Positions 9,254 through 18,580 of a stretch of 36,199 bases of DNA are shown piece by piece (positions within the stretch are counted from its first letter, which is position 1; each line of letters opens with the position of its first letter). The stretch is from positions 1 through 36,199 of the forward strand of contig JAJECK010000052.1 in NCBI GenBank assembly GCA_022822085.1, in the 5' to 3' direction. A model generated the notes under the pieces. It did not search any database. It was not told the DNA's origin and worked only from the letters and a program-made list of their open reading frames with translations. The position numbers and the translations under genes are program-made. This DNA is from Candidatus Poribacteria bacterium. Lineage in GTDB: Bacteria > Poribacteria > WGA-4E > WGA-3G.

Positions 9254-9288
9254 GCGATTTGAAAATCGCTCATTTAGTTTTAAGAATT
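9254..9288. repeat. Hairpin followed by a 17-bp motif shared with 27451-27467
   Basis: A small palindrome, GCGATTT with AAATCGC (9254-9269), is followed by ATTTAGTTTTAAGAATT at 9272-9288. The identical 17-mer occurs at 27451-27467, also directly after a hairpin. Two copies in AT-rich DNA make this only a candidate dispersed repeat. The surrounding stretch 9158-9765 has no supported gene. Confidence 0.45.
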
Positions 9289-9492
9289 ATCGCTTTTGTG
9301 TTTTACTATAAAAACTCAAGTTGCTACCGGGTGTGTCCAGTTTTTGTCACTTATCTGTCTGAACACGGATTATTGCCAAATCAAAGGTCCGCATCATGGC
9401 GCATGCTGCTTTAGGCATTCCCCGGATTTTACCGATTGCGCGGATTATATGCCTGGAGATGCCAAGTTGTTTTGCGTCTGGGCAATAGCCCA

Positions 9493-9548
9493 TCTTTGTA
9501 CCGTCCGCTTCCAGATTGCGTCTTTGTACCGTCCGCTTCCAAATTGCG
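9493..9548. repeat. Two tandem copies of a 28-bp unit
   Basis: The 28-bp units 9493-9520 and 9521-9548 differ at one base. Each begins TCTTTGTACCGTCCGCTTCC and ends in ATTGCG. A partial third relative of the end of the unit (CTTCCAGTTTGCG) is at 9728-9740. This looks like decaying intergenic repeat DNA beside the transposase remnant. Confidence 0.7.
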
Positions 9549-9729
9549 CATTGGGGATAGCACAACTCACGTTATGTTACAAAACGCTTGCGAATTTGGT
9601 GTCCTCCGCGATTCTGACAACACCTGTCAAAAACTTTACACACCCGTTGCTACCTATAAGCTTTTAGATCTGAAAACACCATTTTTAATGAAAAATACTG
9701 ATAATTAGGCAATATTTGTAGCGTGAACT

Positions 9730-9760
9730 TCCAGTTTGCGCTCGGACGACACAAACTGGA
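9730..9760. repeat. 9-bp inverted repeat upstream of the Rpn/YhgA remnant
   Basis: TCCAGTTTG at 9730-9738 and CAAACTGGA at 9752-9760 are perfectly complementary around a 13-nt loop. It lies at the left end of the transposase remnant and could be an element boundary or a transcript hairpin. Confidence 0.4.
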
Positions 9761-9765
9761 TGAAG

Positions 9766-10501
9766 ATTGTACTACATAGGTGGCAACTTAGGTTATATTA
9801 TTGTGTCAGATATGGGATGCTGAACGTCGGCAGTTGGATACATCAGAAGTTCCGAGAAGCCAGTGGCGGTTATATCCAATTCTCCCCATCATCTATTACA
9901 CAGGAGAGCAGCGGTGGGAAATGCCATTACCTTGACAGACCTAATTGACGCGCCAGAGGAATTCTCACGGTTTATTCCAAAATTTGACAACCTTTTTCTA
10001 AACGTGAAGGATACCAACACAACGGACCTATCAAATATGGACCATCCGTTTAGTTGGTTGCTAACCGTTCTACAACAAGATACGGCAGACGAAACGACGA
10101 TGCGGAAGGCACTCCTAACAGCATTATCGCGTCTTGATTCATTAGAACCATCACATGCAGCACAACATCGTAATGCCCTATTGTTTCTGTGTCACCTGAT
10201 ATTGTTTCGCAGACCGGAACAGGAACGCAATGATTTGATGAGACTGGTTCAGGGACATACAGATGATGTGGAGGTAAAAAACATGATTAAATCAGCAGCT
10301 GAAACACTTATTGAACAGGGAAAAATTCAAGAAAAACACGACTCCCTCATCAGACTACTTCAGAAACGGATCGGTGATGTTTCTGAGACAGTCATCAATC
10401 AGATTAGAGCAATACAAAACTCATCGGATCTTGATGACCTATTTGATCAAGCTGCCGAAGCGAATTCCTTGAATGATGTGGATTTACCAAATGCTGAATA
10501 G
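9766..10501 (+). pseudogene. Remnant of an Rpn/YhgA-like recombination-promoting nuclease (putative transposase)
   Basis: Reading across frames reconstructs one protein. The first piece is QIWDAERRQLDTSEVP, then RLYPILPIIYYTGEQRWEMP in the same frame (to about 9925). After a shift, LTDLIDAPEEFSRFIPKF continues to the stop at 10501. The run of the type (I/V)LPIIxYxGxxRW followed by L-DLxxxPEEF is characteristic of the YhgA-like/Transposase_31 family (Rpn nucleases, PD-(D/E)XK). The C-terminal part (RLLQKRIGDVSETVINQI onward) resembles the DUF4351 tail found on these proteins. At least one further shift lies near 9785-9800, and the catalytic N-terminal half is absent. The 212-residue open frame beginning at a GTG at 9863 is therefore only the surviving C-terminal portion and is unlikely to be a gene in its own right. 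A sequencing or assembly error could explain one shift but not the missing N-terminus. Confidence 0.75.
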
Positions 10502-10599
10502 ATGTTCCATATAATATTTGACGCTATCGTTGTCAAATAATAACGCGTTGCCCGAGTTGACATGTGATATGTATCTATTTGACAATCATATCATTGATT

Positions 10600-13398
10600 T
10601 CACACGGATTGGGATCTTCTCTTTGCAGCCAATAAACGCGTCACTGTCCCTTCAACTTGTTCTGGATGAGTCGATTCAGGGACATCTTCAACAGTTGTCC
10701 TTTCCCGTAACAACACATTCTCCATCGTTGAATACACACCACTATCAGAAACTATAGATACCTCACCTTTTTTCTGTGTAAGGCGTGTAAGGGAATCTGG
10801 AAGTACCGACTCAGATTGTCCGAGTAGTTGCGCTCGTAGTTCAGACAAATAGCCGCGCATTATACTGAACCGACGGAGAATCATCTCTAATACAAACAGC
10901 ACAACCGCGATAATCAATAACATACTTGATAAAGGGACCCGTTGTTCAATAGGAACGCCTGCGGGTTCGCTGATCTGTGTAACTGTCGGTTCATAGATGC
11001 CATACGTATACTCGGCAAGATGCTTGAGCAAAGCTTGGTTAACTTCAAAATCTACGTATTCGGAAGGATAGGAAAGCGATATTGTCTCTGTCAGCCTGCT
11101 TTGGTCATCACTGTCACTGTGTTCTGCTGTAACAATATAAGCACCACTGTCTGTCATCTGAAAGCTGCCGGTGTATCGGGTTGAACTTTCCTGTTCCATT
11201 TTGACAGATTGACTTGCACCATTCGGTCCAGCAACCTGCACTACAAAAGGCGTAGGAGATAATTGTTGCGTTTCAATGACAACGTGTCCGCTGCCGTTCC
11301 GCGATGAAACAACAAGATCAAAGTTTGCATCTGAACTTTCAGATGGCAAAGTCCAATTGACAACTTGTCCCCAGAATTTACCAAAGTTTTCCCATACAAT
11401 CCAATCCTCACTCCACACGGGTTTAACATCCGATGTCCATGCAACCGATTTCCCCAATCCATACTGCCAACTGGCAAGAACTGGTTCGTCTTTATGTGAT
11501 TTGATGATGACTTGCGCAGCTGTTTTCTCCGCTGTCGCAACGTATCCATTCAATTTTGGTAATTCAGTAATACCTTCTAATATTGGCGTATTTCGGTTAA
11601 TGATGTTTGGTTCAAAAGGTTCCTGAACGATATAACTTTGCGTTTCTCGGACAGCATCCATCAATACCTCTGGTAATTCACGTACATCCTTAACATGCAC
11701 TGACCGTCCTATTCCGTCATCCTCAATTTTCTGTAGCAACTTTTCGTCTGCATCACCAATGCCTATGACAGTGATACCGATACGTGCATTAACAATTTCC
11801 TGAGCAGTTTCTATAAATTGCTCAGGATCCCCTGCCGACTTTACGTCTGATAATAGAATAATATGTTTCAGTTTAGCATCTGCAGTTTTGAGTATTCTTC
11901 CTGCTGTTTCAACTGCAGCATCCATTGCAGTTGTGCCACCCGTCGGTTTTATTCTGCCCACTGCACGTATCAACGCGTCATGGTCTGATGTGAGTGGAGA
12001 AATATCTCGTTGATTGAAATCAAAACCGAGAATCGCTGCCTGATCCTCATCTTCCAAATTCCGAATACCCGCGCGTATCCCTTCAATAGCAAGTTCTATC
12101 TTTTGCTGTGAACCGACGTAGTTTGCCATGCTACCCGATGTATCAATCACAAACACAAGCGCAACGGACTCTTGCCGTTCACGTGGTGTCATTTCTATTG
12201 GAAGTACACGTTCTAATGCAGTATCAGTCCAACCACCAACACCGAATGCGCGGTCACCACCAATAGCCACTAACCCGTGTCCAAGGTCACGCAGATATGC
12301 TTCAATAATATCCATTTGTTCCGACGAAAGTGCGTTTGCAGGAACATTGCTCAGTATTAGGACATCGTGCTGTTGAAGCGATACCAGTTCTATAGGTATT
12401 TCAACGGAAGGAATTACATTGGCAATAAAACCGTTCTCTTCAAGCACCGTCTTTAGACTATCGGCATGTTCCAAATCACCTTCCACATATAGAACTTTCG
12501 GTTTATCCTGAATCTGCACCACACCATAAGCTTGATTATTTTCAAGTATCTCATCGCTAATGTTCAACTTAAGCTGAAAAGTGTGTGGACGATCTTCCGT
12601 TAACTTTTGAGAAGGTAGTGTCAACACGTTTTTGCCTTCACGCAAAGTGAATTCAATATCGGGATATGGTACACCGTTATGATAAAGTGTAGCGGTTACG
12701 GTTGGAATACTTCCATCTGTTTCAACGATTGCCTGTATCGAGAATTGCTGTCCTTTCCGAACTGTGTTAGGCAATTGAAGTTCTTGAACTCTAATTGCAT
12801 CGTGAACCGTTTGTAGAGGAACAGACATTATTTCCACATCACTCGATTTAAACAACGGTAAGTAATCTTTGACAGATGAATTACCGGAATTATTGATCCC
12901 ATCGCTAAACAGCACAACCCGTCGATGGTAATTGTCCGGCAACAGTTCAAGTGAACGCTTGAGAGCGGTGAGAATATCGGTACCATTCGTATCAGCAGAC
13001 GATTCCATTAGATATGATGTGAGTAATGTCCGTTGATTCGCTGTGCCCATTTCAATCAAGATGGACGGTTCTTTAGCATAACTGATAACCGCATATTGGT
13101 CAGTCGGTTTCAACTTTGCTATAGTATCATTAATTTGATTAATAATGTTCTCTTGTTGTGATATGGCAATGCTGTCAGATGTATCAATCAGAAATACTAC
13201 AGCAAGACGTTGTTCTCGGTGAGTTCGTTGGAGATTTGCTAAGGCAAAAATAATGCATAGTAGCGCAGCAGTTCTAAGAAGGAATGTAGCGCGTTTTCGC
13301 CACTTCGCTGCGATAACGCTGGTACGCAACTGAATATAGATAATAATTGGTATGGCAGCAAATAGAAATAAGAAGAGGGGTGTTTTGAAATCAAACAT
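10600..13398 (-). CDS. Membrane protein with two von Willebrand factor A domains and a GATase-like domain
   Basis: This 932-aa protein starts with two hydrophobic segments (about 7-25 and 40-58), as in BatA/aerotolerance-type proteins. A first VWA domain follows, with MIDAS motif DTSDS near residue 72 and FSDG. Then comes a beta-sandwich region and a class I glutamine-amidotransferase-like Rossmann segment (VLYVEGDLEHADSLK, GHGLVAIGGDRAFGVGGW). A second VWA domain has a complete MIDAS (DTSGS, GGTTAMDAA, LSDV). The C-terminus holds another beta region, one transmembrane helix (MLLIIAVVLFVLEMILRR) and a cytoplasmic tail. AGGAGAA precedes the ATG. Multi-domain proteins of this form are common in Planctomycetes-like and Poribacteria genomes and are thought to organise surface or periplasmic complexes; the partner is unknown. 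The gene is convergent with the transposase remnant and stands alone. Confidence 0.9.
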   Translation of the reverse strand: MFDFKTPLFLFLFAAIPIIIYIQLRTSVIAAKWRKRATFLLRTAALLCIIFALANLQRTHREQRLAVVFLIDTSDSIAISQQENIINQINDTIAKLKPTDQYAVISYAKEPSILIEMGTANQRTLLTSYLMESSADTNGTDILTALKRSLELLPDNYHRRVVLFSDGINNSGNSSVKDYLPLFKSSDVEIMSVPLQTVHDAIRVQELQLPNTVRKGQQFSIQAIVETDGSIPTVTATLYHNGVPYPDIEFTLREGKNVLTLPSQKLTEDRPHTFQLKLNISDEILENNQAYGVVQIQDKPKVLYVEGDLEHADSLKTVLEENGFIANVIPSVEIPIELVSLQQHDVLILSNVPANALSSEQMDIIEAYLRDLGHGLVAIGGDRAFGVGGWTDTALERVLPIEMTPRERQESVALVFVIDTSGSMANYVGSQQKIELAIEGIRAGIRNLEDEDQAAILGFDFNQRDISPLTSDHDALIRAVGRIKPTGGTTAMDAAVETAGRILKTADAKLKHIILLSDVKSAGDPEQFIETAQEIVNARIGITVIGIGDADEKLLQKIEDDGIGRSVHVKDVRELPEVLMDAVRETQSYIVQEPFEPNIINRNTPILEGITELPKLNGYVATAEKTAAQVIIKSHKDEPVLASWQYGLGKSVAWTSDVKPVWSEDWIVWENFGKFWGQVVNWTLPSESSDANFDLVVSSRNGSGHVVIETQQLSPTPFVVQVAGPNGASQSVKMEQESSTRYTGSFQMTDSGAYIVTAEHSDSDDQSRLTETISLSYPSEYVDFEVNQALLKHLAEYTYGIYEPTVTQISEPAGVPIEQRVPLSSMLLIIAVVLFVLEMILRRFSIMRGYLSELRAQLLGQSESVLPDSLTRLTQKKGEVSIVSDSGVYSTMENVLLRERTTVEDVPESTHPEQVEGTVTRLLAAKRRSQSV

Positions 13399-13472
13399 CT
13401 GTTAATTCTCCTGATGGCAAGCGAGATAACTCCTACTCCAAATCATGATAAGGAAGAGTAGACACCTGACTT

Positions 13473-15173
13473 CTATTGCTTATGCAATTCCTCAAAATAC
13501 GCTTCAGCGGCTTGGGTTTCGGCTGCGTGTGTCATGCCATAACGTTTGCACAAGGCAATATACTCCGCAATCAAAGTGCGACGACGTTTTTGCTGAATAT
13601 CACCTGCCACCAACATCGCTTTGTAAGCAGGAATAGACGCTTTTTCTACACGTGCTTTAACCTCAGAATTGTCTGCGAGTGCTAACGCTTCTTGAAAAAA
13701 GTCAAACACACGTTGTGAGCTGTCTGCATCCAAACCTACATCCTCTGGTGAGGGAAAACATCTTGGGTGTAAGTTTCTTGCCTCAACGTTATCATGAAGA
13801 AAGGTGATATAATCCAAGATTGCAGGTGCCGCTGACTTGTAATGGAGATGGACAAATTCGTTTAAGATTTCCTGATCATCAAGGTGCGGATTCCAGATAA
13901 GATGGGAGATGATGTAATTTCGTAAATCTGAGAACTCACCAGTTAACCCATTACCGTTTGCCTGCATAAAAACACCTTTGGCATTATTCCGTAAAAAGTA
14001 GCGAACATTCGGTCCAATACTACGCAAGTTAGGAAATGGCAGATCGTAGGAACGGAAATTGGTGTTGTAATTCCAAATCCAGATATCATTACAGATTTTT
14101 CCCCATTCATTCGTATCGGCACAGAAGGCTTGATTCTGTTCGCAATCCGGGTTGTCTATAGCATGGAGTGTGCAACATTCAATACTACAAAGTTGGATCT
14201 GAACATTATCTCGTGGTTTGACATTCTTAGGCGGTTTACGGGTATACCAATATGCAAGTGTTCCAACTTTAACGTTGGGATGTGCTTTTTCAATACGTTC
14301 TGCAACCGCATTAACGAATGTCAGCTGCGATCCCATCGGAGTGTCTTCAGTTTCGTTGAGTTCCTCACAGTTGTCACACCGGCAATAGGCAGCCGTATCC
14401 GCTTGACTGACACTGATGTTCGCCACATTCGGATTGTCATTCAGACGTTGAATTGCCGTTGCAGCGGCTACCTCAATCACTTCAGGATTTGTAACACACA
14501 ACTGCGGCCCACCCCCATGCGTATTTGTCCCTCGTTTTCCATCAACTAATGCATAATACTCTGGATGTTCCTCTCCATACGTTCCATAAGGAACAAGCAC
14601 ATGGAATGAGTGATTGATGAGTTGTTGCGGTGTTTTCCCACCAAGGTTTTCAGCATCGGTCACTGTGTTAACTTTGCGTTTTGCTGCAAATTCTGGAACA
14701 TTTGCATTTTCACGATAATAACTCCAACGGAATGAAAAAGGCGGATTATAGGTATAACGTCCACAAGGTATTTTCAACTCATAAGCATCTTGGACATAAG
14801 TGTGAGCAGCGGTGAGAAATCGGAGACCGACCAATTCCTCAAGGAACTGATACACGGCATAAAGTACACCGCGTGATATTCCTCCGCTCAGCAGGATCTG
14901 TTTCTTATCAACAGTTATATCTATTTCCTCATCGTTCAATGTGTCTGATGCTTTAACAGTAACATGTTCGTCAGTGTTGTTGGTGTTTTCGTCTGCCGTT
15001 CCAAGCGGTAATTCTAACTGAGTTGCTTGTTTGAACCATTTTTGGAATTCCTCTGCAGCATATATTTCAGAAACAGTAGCATCATTTGAAATGACGATAC
15101 GCCAACTCTGCATTGCAGAAACTGCTAAATCACCATCAGAAGATTGAAGCATGAGTGTCTTAATAGTTGACAT
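13473..15173 (-). CDS. DUF4838-domain protein (glycoside-hydrolase-like)
   Basis: This 566-aa protein has an N-terminal alpha/beta domain of the type found ahead of alpha-glucuronidases and hyaluronidase-like hydrolases (VSEIYAAEEFQKWFKQAT, residues about 35-52). A large domain matching DUF4838 follows, with YYALVDGKRG, QLCVTNPEVI, the ISVSQADTAAYCRCDNC stretch (two Cys pairs near residue 260) and VKVGTLAYWYTRKPP. No signal peptide is visible, so it is probably cytoplasmic. The start lies 2 bp after the TAA of the upstream transporter gene, with GAGGAA at that stop acting as ribosome-binding site, so the two are coupled. Together with the transporter it suggests uptake and processing of a carbohydrate or glycoside. 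The family is fairly certain; the activity is inference. Confidence 0.87.
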   Translation of the reverse strand: MSTIKTLMLQSSDGDLAVSAMQSWRIVISNDATVSEIYAAEEFQKWFKQATQLELPLGTADENTNNTDEHVTVKASDTLNDEEIDITVDKKQILLSGGISRGVLYAVYQFLEELVGLRFLTAAHTYVQDAYELKIPCGRYTYNPPFSFRWSYYRENANVPEFAAKRKVNTVTDAENLGGKTPQQLINHSFHVLVPYGTYGEEHPEYYALVDGKRGTNTHGGGPQLCVTNPEVIEVAAATAIQRLNDNPNVANISVSQADTAAYCRCDNCEELNETEDTPMGSQLTFVNAVAERIEKAHPNVKVGTLAYWYTRKPPKNVKPRDNVQIQLCSIECCTLHAIDNPDCEQNQAFCADTNEWGKICNDIWIWNYNTNFRSYDLPFPNLRSIGPNVRYFLRNNAKGVFMQANGNGLTGEFSDLRNYIISHLIWNPHLDDQEILNEFVHLHYKSAAPAILDYITFLHDNVEARNLHPRCFPSPEDVGLDADSSQRVFDFFQEALALADNSEVKARVEKASIPAYKAMLVAGDIQQKRRRTLIAEYIALCKRYGMTHAAETQAAEAYFEELHKQ

Positions 15174-15175
15174 AA

Positions 15176-16447
15176 TTATTCCTCTTGTGTGTCACCTTGA
15201 TTATTAGTCAAGGCATCTGCGTCCTGTTGATATTTCCGTTCATTAAACAAGAATAAGAACAGAATAGCAGCGATTAGTGTTAGGACAATCGGCACCATAA
15301 AGATTTTTGCCCAAGCGTGTCCGCCATCTGGATAAGCGAAATAATCGTGCAAGCGACCACTAACAAAATGTCCAACAAGCATACCGAGCCCGTTTGTAAA
15401 GAAAAGGAGCAGTGCTTGTGAACTTGCTCGTATATCTTTCGGACTTAGTCGTTCAATTGCAATCATCCCACCCACAAAAAAGAAAGAATAACAGATACCG
15501 TGTAAGGTTTGCGAACCGATAACCAACCATACCGGTTCACCGATAGCAAAGATAGCATAGCGTATTGGCCATGCAAGAATGCCTAAAAAGATTGTGATCC
15601 GCATTCCCAAATAACGTATACATGGAAATAACAACAGCATCAGGACGACTTCAGCCACCTGTCCAAGACTCATAGCAAAATTAGCACTACTCTCCATTAA
15701 ACCCACACCGTGCTCTGCTTCCGTTAGGAATAGGAAGGTTAAATTGTAATAGAATGGTAGTTCAATCGCAACGAGGAATGAGATAATCAGTAGAACAGCA
15801 AAATTCCGATTTGATGTAAGGGAGAAGGCTTCAAGAAAAGCATAAGGATTTTTTGCTTCTTTACTTGGTGGAGTGTTAGGTAAGGTTAGGCAATAAACCC
15901 CCATTATGAAGGAGATAATAGCACCAAAAAGTAAGCAGTCCCCGACGTGCGGCAGGTTTGTCTCCTGTCCTTCCCAATATCGTAGATACAGACTCAATCC
16001 CCAGTTAATCGCTATCCATCCCACTGTTCCAAAAACACGTATATTTCCAAATTTATCTGAATGTCCCATGTGATGAAAAGCAACTGAGTTGGTTAATGCG
16101 ATAGTCGGCATATAGAGGATTGCGTGCAGGAAAATCATCAACCACAACATCGGGAATGTCGTCTGTTTCCAGGCAATAAGTAGGCAAACGCCACTGAGGA
16201 GGTGAGAAATGGCAGCAAACAGTTGGGCGGGCATCAATCGGTCCGCTATCCATCCTGCAATGATGGGTGAAATGATTGAACCGATTGCGGTGGTACCGAA
16301 AACATAACTAATCTGTGTACCGGTAAACCCAAGATTTTCCATGTGTCCGGCAATAAGAACCGCCCATGCACCCCATATCGCGAATTGCAGGAACATCATT
16401 CCGGACAGTCGGACAAATGTAAGGACATTGACATCTTTTTTTGCCAT
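15176..16447 (-). CDS. MFS transporter, NupG-like nucleoside/H+ symporter family
   Basis: A predicted 423-aa, 12-helix inner-membrane transporter. It opens with RLSGMMFLQFAIWGAWAVLIAGHM and continues with the pattern of the nucleoside:H+ symporter subgroup of the major facilitator superfamily (GTTAIGSIISPIIAGWIADR after helix 2, then AILYMPTIALTNSVAFHHM). The start at the ATG at 16447 is chosen because GGGAG lies 9 bases before it; a frame extension to 16477 has no such site. Bacteroidetes and Planctomycetes relatives are often annotated as nucleoside permeases but sit in sugar loci. Here the next gene downstream is a DUF4838 hydrolase-like protein, so the substrate may be a sugar or glycoside rather than a nucleoside. 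Confidence 0.88.
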   Translation of the reverse strand: MAKKDVNVLTFVRLSGMMFLQFAIWGAWAVLIAGHMENLGFTGTQISYVFGTTAIGSIISPIIAGWIADRLMPAQLFAAISHLLSGVCLLIAWKQTTFPMLWLMIFLHAILYMPTIALTNSVAFHHMGHSDKFGNIRVFGTVGWIAINWGLSLYLRYWEGQETNLPHVGDCLLFGAIISFIMGVYCLTLPNTPPSKEAKNPYAFLEAFSLTSNRNFAVLLIISFLVAIELPFYYNLTFLFLTEAEHGVGLMESSANFAMSLGQVAEVVLMLLLFPCIRYLGMRITIFLGILAWPIRYAIFAIGEPVWLVIGSQTLHGICYSFFFVGGMIAIERLSPKDIRASSQALLLFFTNGLGMLVGHFVSGRLHDYFAYPDGGHAWAKIFMVPIVLTLIAAILFLFLFNERKYQQDADALTNNQGDTQEE

Positions 16448-16507
16448 TACTGTTTTCTCCCATATCCTCAATAGCATATATCCTTGAGTTTATATGTGCT
16501 GTATTGT

Positions 16508-17554
16508 CTAATTCATTTCTTCAAGTAGTTGAGTTGACTGAACAATGTGCATGCCTGCATCAGCAAATTCTGCATAGGCAGCATCAGCGGATTCCGTATA
16601 GTCCACAACACCAGGCACAACAACCGGAGATGTTAGGTCTTCCATAAGATAGATTTTCTTAGCAAGTGGCGCATCTGTCTGCTGAATTTCAGCAAGAAGG
16701 TCGTTCACCGTCCAAGCAACACAGTGGCTTTTTGCCTGTCCAGCAATAATCACGCGATCGTAAGATAAAAGCGTTTGCAGAAAGTCCGTATTCTTTTGGG
16801 CAATTGGTTTTCCTTCAGCATCGTTTAGCACTTCTGGGCGTAGCACAGAGTAATTTTCTGTTAACGGATTGCGTCCCTTGAGTTCATAATGTGTCTGACT
16901 GTTTCGTGCAATTGCATGAAAAAAACATGCTTCATCCACAGCGGAGACAATCGCATGTCCAATTCCGCCAAGCATAGCATGATAGGGCCATATCGTCAGC
17001 GGGTACTTCCCATCTGCAGTTAACGTCTTGACATAATGTTGACCATACTTTTTGAACCACGCATAATGTTCAGCATAACCATTAAGACTGTCAATAACTG
17101 CTGGATTGACGCGCCATTTGCCTGTTGCGATATCTTCCTGTGTAATTAAGGTTTGGAGTGGGACAGGATGTTCATCTGCATCATTGATCCAAAACACTTC
17201 GTGAAAAATTTGCATCGCTGTATGTGTATCCAATGTACAGGCGATTTTTGTTATATGTGCGAGATTACGATAGATGAATTGACACAAACGTACATTGTCT
17301 TCAACAGCCCCATTACCTGTTCTACCGCCGACAAATAGTTCGTATTCTGGAATACAGAAGGTGTTTTGGACATCAATAAGCAGCAAGCAGATGTGGAGAG
17401 AATCCTCTGATGCAGGTGGGATGTTGTATCGCTGTGTCCATGCCCGTGCTTCTGCTAAGCGTTCCTGATACGGTATACGCCAGACATCTCCCACCCGATC
17501 AATATCAAAATGAGTAGGGATCGGAACTTTAAAGGTTGACAGTGTGTTGTTCAT
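16508..17554 (-). CDS. Isochorismatase-fold cysteine hydrolase (nicotinamidase-like)
   Basis: This 348-aa protein has the isochorismatase/nicotinamidase fold. The catalytic Asp is in LLLIDVQNTF (D61), a Lys-containing segment lies near FKKYGQHYVKTL, and the nucleophile is in AGQAKSHCVAWT (C278). It is longer than ordinary nicotinamidases (about 200 aa), with extra sequence at the N-terminus and between the Asp and the Cys, as in a group of uncharacterised large members. Family reactions are hydrolysis of amides or similar bonds in small molecules. Two adjacent ATGs follow AAGGGG; the second (17554) has the better spacing and is used. It lies 60 bp upstream of the transporter gene on the same strand and is probably co-transcribed. 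Confidence 0.85.
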   Translation of the reverse strand: MNNTLSTFKVPIPTHFDIDRVGDVWRIPYQERLAEARAWTQRYNIPPASEDSLHICLLLIDVQNTFCIPEYELFVGGRTGNGAVEDNVRLCQFIYRNLAHITKIACTLDTHTAMQIFHEVFWINDADEHPVPLQTLITQEDIATGKWRVNPAVIDSLNGYAEHYAWFKKYGQHYVKTLTADGKYPLTIWPYHAMLGGIGHAIVSAVDEACFFHAIARNSQTHYELKGRNPLTENYSVLRPEVLNDAEGKPIAQKNTDFLQTLLSYDRVIIAGQAKSHCVAWTVNDLLAEIQQTDAPLAKKIYLMEDLTSPVVVPGVVDYTESADAAYAEFADAGMHIVQSTQLLEEMN

Positions 17555-17944
17555 CATTGTCCCCTTATTTCTTACAATCACGAGTTAATTTACATCACAC
17601 AGCGGAATTGCGATTTTTTTCTATCTTTTTTAGAACAAATCAGTCTATAATGTGTAACATGATATAGGATCAGACAACGGATTTAGATAAAGACATTGTC
17701 AAGAGTAAAGAATTGTTGCTATTTTATAGCACAAGACATTTTTTTACAACAAAAAACGGGGTTAACTCGTCTAAAGTAATAGTAAACGAGAAATAGAATC
17801 ACATTTTTTCATATTTTTTGAATCCTTTTACAGAATCTTTCGTTACTAAATTCGTTGGAGTACATTCATTTGCCGGAATTGTTGTTGCAGACACATTCCT
17901 AATTAGTATGTAATCCACATATTGATGAGGTTTAATTAAAGAAG
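17555..17944. other. Divergent intergenic region without a supported gene
   Basis: About 390 bp of AT-rich DNA separates the divergent hydrolase and receiver-protein genes. It holds a TATAAT at 17646-17651 without a good -35 box, and a short palindrome TGCTAT/ATAGCA (17717-17731). Promoters for both directions are expected here but none can be assigned firmly. Confidence 0.5.
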
Positions 17945-18556
17945 ATGCGTAGATCAAGAAGACGTCGTCCAGAAATGAGGGAGAAACTTGATAAGGTTGA
18001 AAGACAGGTGCGTGAGGCGCGCGGACGCTTACGATGGCAAGTTCGTCAAGCACTTGTCCCACTTGACATTCAAGAGAGGAAAGGTATATCCAAATTAAGA
18101 GGTCAAGTGCTGATTGTTACCTATGACGATGATTTACAAGACAGAATTAGAGGTATCGTTGAATCAGAAAATTATCGGTGCGATATTGCAGAAGGCAGTT
18201 CAAGAGCAGTCGGGATGTTGAGATTGCAAAAATATCAACTGATTATTGTAGACTTCACGCGATATAGACGTTCTAACATCTTTTCGTATGTCAGAAGGTA
18301 TCAACCCGGTATCAAGATCATCTCCATTGTTGCGAATGATGACAGAGCGCGGGAGTTGATGCGGTGGGGAAGTTACAGTTTCTTAATGGGACGTAATTTT
18401 GATACCGAACAGCTGCGTACATGTCTGGAGAGTTCTCTAAGAATGGGACATCAGGTATGTTCCTTACAGTCCAATGGTGAAAGATGCAATAAATCTTGTG
18501 TCAATAGTTACCAAACTGCAGATGATCTCCTAAATTTTGATGATATCCAAGAATAG
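17945..18556 (+). CDS. Degenerate receiver (REC-like) domain protein
   Basis: This 203-aa protein begins with a very basic N-terminus (MRRSRRRRPE) and a helix to about residue 45. Residues 53-165 follow the response-regulator receiver fold. The acidic pocket is TYDDD at 59-63. A candidate phosphoacceptor is D103 in LIIVDFT. The strand IKIISIVAND ends at 132. The position usually held by the conserved Lys before Pro is instead FLMGRN (146-151), and the usual Ser/Thr at the end of strand 4 appears to be Ala. It may therefore be a non-canonical or phosphorylation-independent receiver. The basic N-terminus could contact nucleic acid. A Cys-containing tail (CSLQSNGERCNKSC) follows. The start is only moderately supported, with AAAGAAG abutting the ATG. 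The cyclase-like gene begins 24 bp downstream, suggesting one signalling operon. Confidence 0.75.
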   Translation: MRRSRRRRPEMREKLDKVERQVREARGRLRWQVRQALVPLDIQERKGISKLRGQVLIVTYDDDLQDRIRGIVESENYRCDIAEGSSRAVGMLRLQKYQLIIVDFTRYRRSNIFSYVRRYQPGIKIISIVANDDRARELMRWGSYSFLMGRNFDTEQLRTCLESSLRMGHQVCSLQSNGERCNKSCVNSYQTADDLLNFDDIQE

Positions 18557-18580
18557 AATTCAAATACCTATTCATTAATA

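Noticed and set aside
9493-9548. CRISPR repeat pair
   Set aside because: Direct tandem duplication without spacers and no cas genes in the window.
9863-10501. 212-codon frame as an intact gene
   Set aside because: Upstream frames carry the rest of the YhgA-like domain, so this is the C-terminal part of a frameshifted gene; its GTG has no ribosome-binding site.
14130-14549. 139-codon plus-strand frame
   Set aside because: Lies wholly antisense to the well-supported DUF4838 gene, with an implausible Cys- and Ile-rich translation.
16448-16477. Upstream start of the MFS transporter
   Set aside because: The ATG at 16447 has GGGAG at suitable distance and gives a normal N-terminus; the extension does not.
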